DNA of 64,000 nucleotides from Thiobacillus sp. Its GTDB lineage: Bacteria > Pseudomonadota > Gammaproteobacteria > Burkholderiales > Thiobacillaceae. Below are positions 8,075 to 16,138 of the stretch, one piece after another. Location of the stretch: the NCBI GenBank assembly GCA_016124745.1, contig WGNC01000016.1, positions 29,889-93,888 on the forward strand, given 5' to 3'. The notes under the pieces were generated by a model. That model saw nothing but the letters and a program-made list of their open reading frames with translations, ran no database searches and was not told the origin of the DNA. Positions within the stretch are counted from its first letter, which is position 1; each line of letters begins with the position of its first letter. A program made the position numbers and the translations under genes.

Positions 8075-8341
8075 TCAGCGATAGACCTCGCGGCGGTTGC
8101 CGATGCGAATCACCAGCACCCGCACGTTCGCGTCCTGGATATCGCAAACAAGACGATAGTCGCCTACCCGATAACGCCAGAATCCACCCAGCGCACCGGT
8201 CAGCGCCTTGCCCGTCGTTCTCGGATCATCAAGCGCTGCCACGCGCTCGTCCATGTAATCGACGATACGTCGCGCGACTTGCCGGTCAAGTTTCCTGAGC
8301 TGGGCCAGGGCGGAATCGGTGTAGTCAACCGTCCAGGCCAA
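8075..8341 (-). CDS. RelE/ParE-family toxin
   Basis: 88 residues: AWTVDYTDSALAQLRKLDRQ, GKALTGALGGFWRYRVGDYR and VLVIRIGNRREVYR are classic RelE motifs, with the C-terminal HRxxVY-type ending. Overlaps the antitoxin gene by 17 nt. Expected ribosome-dependent mRNA interferase. Confidence 0.92.
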   Translation of the reverse strand: MAWTVDYTDSALAQLRKLDRQVARRIVDYMDERVAALDDPRTTGKALTGALGGFWRYRVGDYRLVCDIQDANVRVLVIRIGNRREVYR

Positions 8342-8552
8342 GGTCTTTTCTCACGTCCCCGGCGGAATGGACCTCTTCCTCGCCCTTGCGCACACGCTCC
8401 AGGGTTTCGGCGGCCAGGTAATAGTCTTCCAGGTCTTCCAGACCCTTTTCGATGACCTCGCGCAGATAAAATGCCTTGGTCCGGCCCGTCTGCGCAGCAA
8501 GAAAATCAAGGCGCTTCTCGATTTCGGGCGTCAGTCGCACAGAGGTAGCCAT
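8325..8552 (-). CDS. RHH-type antitoxin (RelB/DUF6290-like)
   Basis: 75 residues starting MATSVRLTPEIEKRLDFLAA, a ribbon-helix-helix, followed by a helical toxin-binding tail (LEDYYLAAETLERVRKGEEE). Preceded by a perfect 18-bp palindrome. Pairs with the RelE toxin. Confidence 0.9.
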   Translation of the reverse strand: MATSVRLTPEIEKRLDFLAAQTGRTKAFYLREVIEKGLEDLEDYYLAAETLERVRKGEEEVHSAGDVRKDLGLDG

Positions 8553-8565
8553 ACAGCCTCCAATA

Positions 8566-8583
8566 TTGAATACATGTATTCAA
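8566..8583. promoter_or_regulatory. Perfect palindromic TA operator
   Basis: TTGAATACATGTATTCAA, an 18-bp perfect palindrome 13 nt upstream of the RHH antitoxin start. Confidence 0.75.
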
Positions 8584-8659
8584 TGTATCACTGAATGAGA
8601 AGAATAGGCAGATTTCTTGCGATCTGGCCCACACACGCGTCCTTGGCAGCTCTTTCGAC

Positions 8660-8890
8660 CCGGGGCGGCGAGCGTGGTTGTAGCCACGTAGCCACTGCCT
8701 GCCCTATATGCCCATCGGGGTGCCCGCCACGAACACCCTCCGCACCGTAACCACCGCATCATCGGCCCGGGGCGGGCGAGCGAAGTTGTTGCCGCTTTAG
8801 CGGCTTACAATTACGGCCTGCCCCTTGCGGGTGCTCCTACAGGCCTGCGCATCGCACCCGTAGGAGCGGCGCCCTCGCCGCGATCGGCCA
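8660..8890. repeat. Cluster of family B/C dispersed repeats in a gene-free stretch
   Basis: Between the RelE/RHH and RelE/Phd modules (8584-8902, no gene seen). Two B-type blocks occur (GGCGGCGAGCGTGGTTGTAG; GGCGGGCGAGCGAAGTTGTT then CTTGCGGGTGCTCCTAC), followed by a C-type block GTAGGAGCGGCGCCCTCGCC. Likely accumulated repeat insertions at a cassette boundary. Confidence 0.7.
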
Positions 8891-8902
8891 CTGCGCCGAC
8901 AT

Positions 8903-9187
8903 TCAGGCGCGATTCGCGGCGGCCTTGTAAACCGCGTTGCGTTCGCGTTTGCCGGTCGCAACGACCAGCACCACGAGCTGCTGATCGCGAATTGCGTAGA
9001 TCAGCCGAAAGCCCGCATTGCGCAGCTTGATCTTGAATCGGTCCTTTGCACCAGAAAGCTGCGACCCGGGAACCCTGGGGTTTTCCAGCCGCTCGGCCAG
9101 CTTTTTCTTGAACTGCTCACGCACCGACTTGTCCAGCTTGCGCCACTCGTCCAGCGCGTCCGGATGAAAGTTCAGTTCATAACTCAT
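8903..9187 (-). CDS. RelE-family toxin
   Basis: 94 residues: YELNFHPDALDEWRKLDKSV, RFKIKLRNAGFRLIYAIRDQ, VVATGKRERNAVYKAA. The RelE ribosome-dependent RNase motif set is complete. Overlaps the Phd/YefM antitoxin by 11 nt. Confidence 0.92.
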   Translation of the reverse strand: MSYELNFHPDALDEWRKLDKSVREQFKKKLAERLENPRVPGSQLSGAKDRFKIKLRNAGFRLIYAIRDQQLVVLVVATGKRERNAVYKAAANRA

Positions 9188-9431
9188 CCAGCGTCACCCG
9201 AACCGGAGCCTTGCCATCCTTCAGGCGGGTCTCGGCGAGCGCGTTCAGTTCGATATCTTCCAGCCGGTTCATCAGCTCCTCGTAAACCTTGGCGGGGACG
9301 CAATAAAAGGCCGGCTCGTTGCGGTTGAGAATCGCCACGGGAAAGCCTTCCCCTGCAGCCACCGTGGCCATCGGGTTGCGCTTCAGTTCGGAAACGCTGG
9401 CCGTTGTCTCGGCCAGAACGTGGTGTGCCAT
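9177..9431 (-). CDS. Phd/YefM-family antitoxin
   Basis: 84 residues from ATG 9431, chosen because AGGAGAT lies just upstream. Phd fold: TTASVSELKRNPMATVAAGE, FPVAILNRNEPAFYCVP, then a helical tail ending VTLDEL. Pairs with the RelE toxin. Confidence 0.9.
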   Translation of the reverse strand: MAHHVLAETTASVSELKRNPMATVAAGEGFPVAILNRNEPAFYCVPAKVYEELMNRLEDIELNALAETRLKDGKAPVRVTLDEL

Positions 9432-9447
9432 GATGATCTCCTGATGT

Positions 9448-9477
9448 GTTAATGGTATCAATAATGGCACTATTAAC
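9448..9477. promoter_or_regulatory. Candidate operator of the RelE/Phd module
   Basis: Inverted repeat GTTAAT ... ATTAAC with 18 nt between arms, 17 nt upstream of the antitoxin start. Confidence 0.5.
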
Positions 9478-9556
9478 AGGTCTTCTCAACCCCCTAGCCC
9501 GGGACGGGCCACCCAAAACGGTCCCACCCATCGCCAAGGAGGCGGAACCACACGAA

Positions 9557-10192
9557 TCAACGGCCAGGTTTACGTGCGACAACGATCATCGACTTGGCCA
9601 GGGCCGGAATCCGCCCAACTCTGTAAAACTGAATGCCTTCAAATCCCGCCTCCTTGAGAAGCGCCGTCATGGTCTCAACCGACCAGAACTTGATATGACC
9701 GCCGTCCCATAGCGCGGTGAAATGGGCATCCATTTTGCCCGTCAAGGCCAGAACCAGATTTTTCCAGTAGCCGTGATAGGGCGTTGAAATCACGGCGGTA
9801 CCTCCGTCTTCCAACAGGTCGAAAGTCGTCTTTGCAAACTGACGTGGAAAGAACAAATGCTCGACAACTTCCAGGCTCAACAGCGCAGGAAATTTCCCGT
9901 ATTTCCCGGCGAGATCGTCGTAGGCTGAGCCAACGTCCAGCTTCAGGTGAGGATAATGCTCGCGTGCGACCCGGATGCCGGATTCGGAATAATCGATCCC
10001 CTGAACCTCGAAGCCGCGGAGATGCAACGCGTTGGCAACCGATCCGTTGCCGCAGCCCAATTCGAAAATCCTGCTTTGACTTTGACCGTTGCGCCTTGCA
10101 TCAAGGATCTCGAATACCTTCGGCAGCAAGTAGTCGTGCGAACACCCGAGGCCAGCCGAGTGGTAGCCATAATCCTGGTACCCCTCAGCCAT
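9557..10192 (-). CDS. Class I SAM-dependent methyltransferase
   Basis: 211 residues. SAM-binding motif I IFELGCGNGSVANALHLRGF (about 42-61), motif II region VQGIDYSESGI, and SLEVVEHLFFP as in UbiG/cyclopropane-type enzymes. It overlaps the carbamoyltransferase gene by 8 nt. In an EPS locus it may O-methylate a sugar or a lipid-linked intermediate; the substrate is unknown. Confidence 0.85.
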   Translation of the reverse strand: MAEGYQDYGYHSAGLGCSHDYLLPKVFEILDARRNGQSQSRIFELGCGNGSVANALHLRGFEVQGIDYSESGIRVAREHYPHLKLDVGSAYDDLAGKYGKFPALLSLEVVEHLFFPRQFAKTTFDLLEDGGTAVISTPYHGYWKNLVLALTGKMDAHFTALWDGGHIKFWSVETMTALLKEAGFEGIQFYRVGRIPALAKSMIVVARKPGR

Positions 10193-12032
10193 GATTTGCC
10201 TGCCGCCTCACCAGCCAGTCGCCCAGCACCAGCACATCCATTTTCGTGCGCAAAAAGCAATCGAGCGCCTCTTCCGGCTTGCACACCACCGGTTCGTTTT
10301 CGTTGAATGAGGTGTTGAGCACCATCGGCACGCCGGTCTGCTCGCGGAACGCGCTGATGAGTCTGTGGTAACGCGGATTGGTGTCGCGGCTCACGGTCTG
10401 CAGGCGGCCGCTGCCGTCGACGTGCGTCACCGCGGGGGTGCGCGGCCGTTGTTCTTCCCGAATCTGGAACACCTGCATCATGAAGGGCACGTCGGCGTCC
10501 TGCTCGAACCAGTCCGGCACCGCCTCGCGCAGCACCGACGGCGCAAACGGGCGAAAGGACTCGCGGCGCTTGATCTTGAGGTTCAGGATGTCCTTCATGT
10601 CGGCGCGGCGCGGGTCGCCGAGGATGGAGCGGTTGCCGAGCGCGCGCGGACCCCATTCCATGCGCCCCTGGAACCAGCCGATCACCAGGCCGTCGGCGAT
10701 TGCTGCGGCCGTTCGCCGGCAGAGCTCGGCTTCGTCGGATATCCGTTCAACGGTGCAGCCCTGCGCGGTTAGTTCGGCTGCCCTTGCAGTCAACAGTTCA
10801 CCGATCACTGCATCACTGAACGAAGGCCCCCAGTAGGCATGGTCCATGTGGAAGCGTTTGTGCGCTTCCCCCTCTCCCCCACCCTCTCCCGCGAGGGGAG
10901 AGGGAGTCATAGCTCCTTCCCCCTTGGCGGCGGGGGGCTGGGGAGAGGGTGATGGATTCAACGCAAACCACACGCTGTATGCCGCCCCGATCGCCCCGCC
11001 CGCATCGCCCGCCGCCGACTGCACATAGACCTGCCTGAACGGCGTCTTCAGCGCGATCTTGCCGTTGGCCACCGAATTCATGCCGCAGCCGCCGGCCACC
11101 GCCACCGCGTCAAGCTTGTGGCGGGCGTGGAGGGTGTTCAGCAAATGGAAGAACGCCTCCTCGTACATGGCCTGCACCGAGCGCGCGATGTCCTTGTGCT
11201 TCTGTTCGAGCGGATCGTCCTTGCTTCGAGCCGGCCCGAGCAATTCTGCAAGGGCAGGCGAGAACAGCTCGCCGAAAACAGGGATGCCGTTGTCCCACTC
11301 GTAGGCGATCTTCTCGCGGTGGTGGCGGAAGTATTTCAGGTTCAGCCGAAAGCTTCCATCCGCCTGCAGATGCACGATCTGCCGCATCGCGTCCAGATTC
11401 TTCGGCTCGCCGTAAGGCGCCAGCCCCATCACCTTGTATTCGTCGCCGTAATGCGGAAAGCCGAGGAACTGCGTCAGCGCCTGATAGAAAATCCCCAGCG
11501 AATGCGGAAAATGCACCCGCCCGTCGACCTCGATATCCGTTCCGCGCCCCACGCCCCACGCCGCGCTGGCAAAGTCGCCGAAGCCGTCGACCGATACCGC
11601 CACCGCCTCCTCGAACGGCGACACATGAAACGCCGACGACAGGTGGGCCAGATGGTGTTCCACCGCATGCACCTGGCCGCGAAAAGCCTGGCCGGGAAAT
11701 GCCTGCGCCAGTTGCGTCTCAATTCCGGTGCGCTTGCGCTTGTTGCGCAGCCGGTCCAGCACCATGCGTACGTCAGGCCGCTGCGTCAGCGTGTACCAGA
11801 TCTTGCGGCCCAGGCTCGCGCGCGCATCCTGGTTGATCGCCACATGCGCCACGTCGCCCAGCGTGATGCCCGCCTCGGCCAGGCAGTATCTGATCGATTC
11901 GGAAGGGAAGCCCGCCCAGTGCTTGATGCGGCGGAAACGCTCCTCCTCCGCCGCCGCGACCAGTTCGCCATCGTGAACCAGGCAGGCCGAGGAGTCGCCG
12001 TGAAAGGCATTGATGCCAAGAATGAAAGTCAA
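10185..12032 (-). CDS. NodU/CmcH-family O-carbamoyltransferase with in-frame repeat insertion
   Basis: 615 residues if translation starts at the TTG at 12032 (TFILGINAFHGDSSACLV). N-terminal Kae1-like domain: GINAFHGDSSA, EEERFRRIKHWAGFP, VEHHLAHLSSAF, AVAGGCGMNSVANGK. C-terminal domain: GWFQGRMEWGPRALGNRSIL, FRPFAPSVL, LNTSFNENEPVV. The family transfers carbamoyl from carbamoyl phosphate to sugar hydroxyls, so it likely decorates the EPS. About 35 residues rich in Pro/Gly/Glu between ALN and RFHMDHAY are encoded by a family D palindrome. A longer frame to an ATG at 12113 exists but is built from the heptamer array, so the start is uncertain. Confidence 0.9.
   Translation of the reverse strand: MTFILGINAFHGDSSACLVHDGELVAAAEEERFRRIKHWAGFPSESIRYCLAEAGITLGDVAHVAINQDARASLGRKIWYTLTQRPDVRMVLDRLRNKRKRTGIETQLAQAFPGQAFRGQVHAVEHHLAHLSSAFHVSPFEEAVAVSVDGFGDFASAAWGVGRGTDIEVDGRVHFPHSLGIFYQALTQFLGFPHYGDEYKVMGLAPYGEPKNLDAMRQIVHLQADGSFRLNLKYFRHHREKIAYEWDNGIPVFGELFSPALAELLGPARSKDDPLEQKHKDIARSVQAMYEEAFFHLLNTLHARHKLDAVAVAGGCGMNSVANGKIALKTPFRQVYVQSAAGDAGGAIGAAYSVWFALNPSPSPQPPAAKGEGAMTPSPLAGEGGGEGEAHKRFHMDHAYWGPSFSDAVIGELLTARAAELTAQGCTVERISDEAELCRRTAAAIADGLVIGWFQGRMEWGPRALGNRSILGDPRRADMKDILNLKIKRRESFRPFAPSVLREAVPDWFEQDADVPFMMQVFQIREEQRPRTPAVTHVDGSGRLQTVSRDTNPRYHRLISAFREQTGVPMVLNTSFNENEPVVCKPEEALDCFLRTKMDVLVLGDWLVRRQANHG
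10862..10958. repeat. Family D palindromic repeat inserted in frame in the carbamoyltransferase gene
   Basis: CCCCTCTCCCCCACCCTCTC and CGAGGGGAGAGGG, followed by CTTGGCGGCGGGGGGCTGGG and GAGAGGGTG: nested inverted repeats. Related copies at 47203-47302 and 54651-54700. Confidence 0.85.
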
Positions 12033-12042
12033 AGTGGGTCCC

Positions 12043-12135
12043 GTGAGCGGTGAACTGTGAGCAGTGAGCAGTGAGCAGTGAGCAGTGGCGGCGCAACGGG
12101 GAATTCCGTTCACTGTTCACTGTTTACAGTTCACT
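12043..12135. repeat. Heptamer junction element (GTGAGCN)6 ... (GTTCACN)4
   Basis: Forward strand: six phased GTGANCN heptamers (12043-12084), a 23-nt spacer, then four GTTCACN-type heptamers (12108-12135). On the minus strand the second block supplies the stop codon of the FitB-like gene, and the first block leads directly into the carbamoyltransferase start. Can fold as a long hairpin. Confidence 0.85.
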
Positions 12136-12564
12136 TAACTCCCATGGATTAACCACGCGCAGCCCAGTGATGTTGTCAAAGTCCTTCACGTTGCGCGTGA
12201 CAAGCGGCAAGCCGTGAAGCAGCGAAATGGCGGCGATCTCGGCGTCCTCGGTGCTGATCGGCAGGCCTCCGCGCGTCCTCTCCGCCACCACCCGGGCGTA
12301 CATGCCGGCGGGGTGCTCGTCGAAAGGCAGGCAGCGCCCGCCAAAATCCTGCTCGAACATCCGGCTCGCCGCCTCGGCCAGGGTGTCCCTGCGGTGCCCT
12401 GCCGGCAACAGGCCGATGCCCAACAGAATCTCGGCACGCGTAATTGCCGTGATGAAGAACGTGGTTTCAGCTCTGCCATCGAACCAGGCCATGACCTGCG
12501 CGGCTGGCTGGGGTCGCATCAGTTCCGACAGCACGTTGGTGTCGAGCACCATTTCGTCTGCCAT
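12124..12564 (-). CDS. PIN-domain toxin, FitB/VapC type
   Basis: 146 residues. MVLDTNVLSELMRPQP at the N-terminus, ITRAEILLGIGLLP, STEDAEIAAISLLHGLPLVTRNVKDF: full set of PIN acids. FitB-like length and partner. The last codons (SEL-stop) are written by the heptamer repeat at 12122-12135, so the native C-terminus may have been altered. Antitoxin gene 3 nt upstream. Confidence 0.92.
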   Translation of the reverse strand: MADEMVLDTNVLSELMRPQPAAQVMAWFDGRAETTFFITAITRAEILLGIGLLPAGHRRDTLAEAASRMFEQDFGGRCLPFDEHPAGMYARVVAERTRGGLPISTEDAEIAAISLLHGLPLVTRNVKDFDNITGLRVVNPWELSEL

Positions 12565-12567
12565 CGC

Positions 12568-12810
12568 TTATCCCGGTTCAGGTGCCGGACGGCTGGGCTT
12601 GCGGGCCGGGATCGGCAGACTCTCAACTTCGAGCCCGGCGAAACGGTCATGGATCCGCCTGGCCAGACTGCCGGCAGGCGCGCCGCGCGCAAGTGTCTGC
12701 CGCAAAATCTGCCTGGCCTCCTCTTCCATCGAGCAGCCATGGCGCGCCGCCCGCAGGCGCAAATCCGCCTTCAGGCTGTCATCCAGATTGCGTATGGTCA
12801 GGCTGGCCAT
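12568..12810 (-). CDS. FitA-like RHH antitoxin
   Basis: 80 residues: MASLTIRNLDDSLKADLRLR is the FitA ribbon-helix-helix, followed by MEEEARQILRQTLARG. Tail of Pro/Arg-rich residues binds the toxin. Operator-like inverted repeat upstream. Confidence 0.92.
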   Translation of the reverse strand: MASLTIRNLDDSLKADLRLRAARHGCSMEEEARQILRQTLARGAPAGSLARRIHDRFAGLEVESLPIPARKPSRPAPEPG

Positions 12811-12837
12811 GCTGATCTCCCTGAAGAAAAAACGAGT

Positions 12838-12862
12838 GATTGCATTGTATGCAGCGCAATCA
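12838..12862. promoter_or_regulatory. Candidate FitAB operator
   Basis: TGATTG ... CAATCA arms, 13 nt apart, with a further TGATTGCAAT immediately after; about 27 nt upstream of the FitA-like start. Confidence 0.5.
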
Positions 12863-12898
12863 TTGATTGCAATTCAGAACTGCTTTACGCCCCCTGCG

Positions 12899-12989
12899 GT
12901 TCACAGTTCACAGTTCACAGTTCACAGTTCACAGTTCACAGTTCACAGTTCACAGTTCACAGTTCACAGTTCACAGTTCACAGCTCACG
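12899..12989. repeat. Tandem heptanucleotide array (GTTCACA)12 plus one variant
   Basis: Twelve perfect copies of GTTCACA from 12899 to 12982, then GCTCACG. Read on the plus strand it has no stop in any frame (SQFTVHS repeated). Read on the minus strand every frame meets TGA within 21 nt. The stop codon of the glycosyltransferase at 12978 lies in the array. Confidence 0.95.
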
Positions 12990-13856
12990 CTTCCTGCGCA
13001 TATCGTATTTCTTGATCGCCACCTCGGTCTGATACAGGGCGCGCATGCGGCAGAAGACGAAGCCGTCGCGGCCGTCCAGGAATCCACTTCGCCACACATA
13101 GCTGTAAAGGAAATAGATCATGCCGCGTGCTGGCACCCGCCCGGCCAGTCGCTTCAGTGCCGCCCGTCGCTTGAGCGGGTCGCCGGACAACAAGTCTCCC
13201 GGGTGCAGTCCGGATTTCTCGCGTTCGACCTCGAATTCGGCATCCTTGCGCGAATAGCGGTTCTGCCGCTCGAACCACTCGTCGACTCCCTTCAGATTCT
13301 CGTCGATGAGGTCGTGCCCGAGATCCCGGATTTCTCCCTGAACGTCCTGCGTTTCGGCGTGGCCGCGGTTCATGTAGCGCACCCGGTCACGATGGATGAA
13401 CCGCACCACCCAGGTCGGATACAGGCTGCTGTGGCGCAGCCAGCGCCCCCACATGTAAAACCGTCGCCGCACGCGATAGGCGCCGACCCCTTCCGGCGCG
13501 GATTCGGCGATCGCCTTCAGTTCCTCGCCGAGTTCGGGCGTCACCCGTTCGTCCGCATCCAGAATCAGAATCCATGGGTGGCGGGGCTGGGTGTTGTCCA
13601 GCGCCCAGTTGCGCTGGGTGCCGAATCCCTCGAAGCGGTTCTGGAAAAACCGCGCACCGTGATCGCGGCAGATCGCTTCCGTGCGGTCGGTGCTGAACGA
13701 GTCCACCACGATGACGTCGTCGCACCAGCCCAATGCTGCCAGGCAGGAAGGCAAATGGATTTCCTCGTTGAGCGTGAAGATCATCGCGCTGACAGGGGCC
13801 TTTGCCGCACTGGCGGGCGGCAGTGAACTGTGAACGGTGAGCGGTGAACTGTTCAC
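12978..13856 (-). CDS. Family 2 glycosyltransferase, KdtX/WaaE-like
   Basis: 292 residues. Core begins VSAMIFTLNEEIHLPSCLAA, then WCDDVIVVDSFSTDRTEAIC, FGTQRNWALDN, WILILDADERVTPEL: the WaaE-type two-Asp layout. Start is a GTG at 13856 that belongs to a heptamer element; residues 1-12 (NSSPLTVHSSLP) are repeat-encoded, and there is no other start before the domain except an internal Met. The C-terminus (MRRKREL) runs into the next heptamer array for its stop codon. Confidence 0.88.
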   Translation of the reverse strand: MNSSPLTVHSSLPPASAAKAPVSAMIFTLNEEIHLPSCLAALGWCDDVIVVDSFSTDRTEAICRDHGARFFQNRFEGFGTQRNWALDNTQPRHPWILILDADERVTPELGEELKAIAESAPEGVGAYRVRRRFYMWGRWLRHSSLYPTWVVRFIHRDRVRYMNRGHAETQDVQGEIRDLGHDLIDENLKGVDEWFERQNRYSRKDAEFEVEREKSGLHPGDLLSGDPLKRRAALKRLAGRVPARGMIYFLYSYVWRSGFLDGRDGFVFCRMRALYQTEVAIKKYDMRRKREL

Positions 13857-13878
13857 GGTTTACTGCTCACCGTTCACT
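13823..13878. repeat. Heptamer junction element, 4 + 4 head-to-head
   Basis: Four GTGANCN heptamers (13823-13850) followed without a gap by four GTTCACN-type heptamers (13851-13878), in perfect 7-nt phase. On the minus strand it encodes the last residues and stop of galE (VNGEQ) and the GTG start plus first residues of the next gene. Confidence 0.92.
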
Positions 13879-14843
13879 TCTTGATGCCAGCGCCATGCTG
13901 TTCCGATCATTTGCTCCAGGCTGGCGTGCTTCGGCTGCCAACCCAGTTCACGCTGTATCCGGGTGGCGTCGCCCACCAGCCGTGGTGGGTCGCCGGGCCG
14001 GCGCGGTCCCATGCGCACGGGGATGTCGCGCCCTGTCACAGCCCGAGCCGCATCGATCACTTCCTTCACCGAGAACCCCCGGCCGATGCCCAGGTTGTAC
14101 GCCGTCGTCGGGCTGCCCGACTCCAGCGCACCCAGCGCCAGCACATGCGCATCGGCCAGATCGGCGACGTGGATGTAGTCGCGGATGCAGGTCCCGTCCG
14201 GCGTGTCGTAATCGTCGCCGTAGACCACGATCTCTGGACGCGTGCCTGCCGCCGCGTCCAGCACCAGCGGAATCAGGTGAGTTTCGGGGTCGTGCGACTC
14301 GCCGGTCTCGCCCTCCGGGTCGGCCCCGGCCGCATTGAAGTAGCGCAGGCTGACAGAGCGCAGGCCGTGTGCCACGTCGAAATCGCGCAGCATCTGCTCG
14401 ATCATCAGCTTCGATGCGCCATACGGATTGATCGGCTGCTGCGGCAGGCTTTCTGGAATGGGCACGACCTCCGGCACGCCATAGGTCGCGCAGGTGCTGG
14501 AAAAGATGAACTTGTCGATGTCGTGATCGCGCATCGCTTCGAGCAGATTCAGGCTGCCGGCCACGTTATTGCGGTAGTACTTGCCCGGGTTCAGCACCGA
14601 CTCGCCTACATAGGCGAAGGCGGCAAAGTGCATGACTGCAACCGGCTGCCACTCCTTGATTGCCGCATCGAGCGCTGCGCGGTCGAGGATGTCGCCCCGA
14701 ACAAACGGCCCCCACCGCACCGCCCATTCATGGCCGTACACCAGGTTGTCGAAGGACACGGGCACATAGCCTGCCGCTACCAGCGCCTTGCAGGCATGGC
14801 TGCCGATATAGCCGGCGCCGCCGGTGACCAAGACATGCTTCAT
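13860..14843 (-). CDS. galE: UDP-glucose 4-epimerase
   Basis: 327 residues, extended SDR. Glycine-rich VLVTGGAGYIGSHACKALVA, MHFAAFAYVGESV, SSTCATYGVPE, catalytic NPYGASK and YNLGIGRGFSVKEVI. Interconverts UDP-Glc and UDP-Gal for EPS synthesis. Starts with an ATGA overlap on the upstream glycosyltransferase stop. C-terminal EVNGEQ is read from the heptamer element. Confidence 0.95.
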   Translation of the reverse strand: MKHVLVTGGAGYIGSHACKALVAAGYVPVSFDNLVYGHEWAVRWGPFVRGDILDRAALDAAIKEWQPVAVMHFAAFAYVGESVLNPGKYYRNNVAGSLNLLEAMRDHDIDKFIFSSTCATYGVPEVVPIPESLPQQPINPYGASKLMIEQMLRDFDVAHGLRSVSLRYFNAAGADPEGETGESHDPETHLIPLVLDAAAGTRPEIVVYGDDYDTPDGTCIRDYIHVADLADAHVLALGALESGSPTTAYNLGIGRGFSVKEVIDAARAVTGRDIPVRMGPRRPGDPPRLVGDATRIQRELGWQPKHASLEQMIGTAWRWHQEVNGEQ

Positions 14844-16126
14844 TCAATTTGACCGGTTGGGTTTTGCGCCAGGATTCTACTGTAGAGCGCATGCAGGTTT
14901 GCGCCCATCGCTTCCAGCGAATACTTCCCGCTTGCCAGTGCCCTGGCCCGTTGTGCCATTTCTGTGAGCCGTGCGTCGTCGCCAAGCAATTTCCGCAACG
15001 CCTGGGCGACCGCTTGCGGATCGGGCGCAGTGACCACCCCCGCACCGGCCCGAGCCACCTCGTCTGCGATCGCCACCCCTTCGCCGAGCACGCACGGCAA
15101 CCCGGCCATCAAGGCCTCGGCCGCGGCGATGCCGAAATTCTCGGAGAAGGACGGCAGCACGAACGCCTGAGCGGCAGCGAAGGCGCCGGCCTTCAGTTCG
15201 CCGTCGACGAAGCCCGCCCACACCACGCGATCGGCCAGGCCCAGCTCATCGGCCAGCCGTTTCAGCCCCGCCACGTATTCGGGCTCGCCATCGCCGGCGA
15301 TCGCCAGCCTTGTATCCGTCAGCGATTCGCTCACCAGGCTGAACGCCTGCAGCAGGCCTTCCACATTCTTCTTGGGATCGAGCCGGGACAGGAACAGCAC
15401 GATGCGTCGACCGGACAGCTGCGGAAAACGCTGCAGAAAGACGGACGCGTCCTGTCTGGTGAGAGGGGCGACCCCCAACGGAACGACCACCCCGCGCATC
15501 GGCACGCCGACCGCGTCCGCCTCGACCCGCTCGGCCTCGGCGGTAAAGTGCACCGCCGCCGCATGGCGCAGGATCGGCCCTTCGACCAGTTTCAGCGACA
15601 GCTGCTTCAGCCACGGCCGCCGCTGCGTGACGCCATACTGGTTCAGCGTGCCCAGCGGCCGTATCACATAGGGCACGCCCGCCCGGCGCGCCGCCCATGC
15701 CGCCGCCACGCTCGTAAAGGAAAACAGCGCGTGGATATGCACCAGGTCGTAGTCGCGCACATGCGGGAAAATCCAGCGCGCAAATTCGGGCGACACCTTG
15801 TAGAACTCCAGGCGTTTGGGGAAATAGCGGCGAACAATCTTGAGAGACGTTGAACCCGTAGGAGCGGCGCCCCCGCCGCGATGAATTTCATTGGAAACCA
15901 ATCGGCCCGGGCACCCTGAAGGGCATAAAGGCGGGCCTCCCACAAATTCATCGACGAGCGGCATCTCTGCCGCGGTCGCTATCCGCCGCCCCGGCCCATC
16001 GTCATCCGTCGTCGCCGTCGCGACCTCGATTCCCCGCGCGAGCAGAGCCTGCTCGATTAGGCGCATCGCGCGGCTGGGACCGCCCTGGGCAAGCGAAAGG
16101 GAAGGGATGACGTGGAGCACTTTCAT
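14840..16126 (-). CDS. Family 4 glycosyltransferase with in-frame repeat insertion
   Basis: 428 residues from ATG 16126, where the GT-B N-terminus MKVLHVIPSLSLAQGGPSRA begins. C-terminal domain: FLSRLDPKKNVEGLLQAF, GDGEPEYVAGL, FVLPSFSENFGIAAAEALMA (E-x7-E). Residues ~61-92 are repeat-encoded (CPGRLVSNEIHRGGGAAPTG) and lie in the N-terminal domain before the FYKVSPEF segment. The reading frame is intact across the insertion. Upstream 21 residues of open frame come from a heptamer block and are probably not translated. Confidence 0.9.
   Translation of the reverse strand: MKVLHVIPSLSLAQGGPSRAMRLIEQALLARGIEVATATTDDDGPGRRIATAAEMPLVDEFVGGPPLCPSGCPGRLVSNEIHRGGGAAPTGSTSLKIVRRYFPKRLEFYKVSPEFARWIFPHVRDYDLVHIHALFSFTSVAAAWAARRAGVPYVIRPLGTLNQYGVTQRRPWLKQLSLKLVEGPILRHAAAVHFTAEAERVEADAVGVPMRGVVVPLGVAPLTRQDASVFLQRFPQLSGRRIVLFLSRLDPKKNVEGLLQAFSLVSESLTDTRLAIAGDGEPEYVAGLKRLADELGLADRVVWAGFVDGELKAGAFAAAQAFVLPSFSENFGIAAAEALMAGLPCVLGEGVAIADEVARAGAGVVTAPDPQAVAQALRKLLGDDARLTEMAQRARALASGKYSLEAMGANLHALYSRILAQNPTGQIE
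15851..15946. repeat. Composite family B/C repeat inserted in frame in a glycosyltransferase gene
   Basis: GTAGGAGCGGCGCCCCCGCC at one end and GGCGGGCCTCCCACAAATTC at the other, with GGCACCCTGAAGGGCATAAA between. About 96 nt, divisible by three, so the host frame continues. Confidence 0.8.
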
Positions 16127-16138
16127 GGGATCAAAGGC

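Noticed and set aside
12899..12989. Short regular repeats considered as a CRISPR array
   Set aside because: 7-nt units without spacers and no cas genes; a simple tandem repeat.
12867..13826. A plus-strand frame beginning with many SQFTVHS repeats
   Set aside because: It is the heptamer array read in its open direction, then the antisense of a glycosyltransferase.
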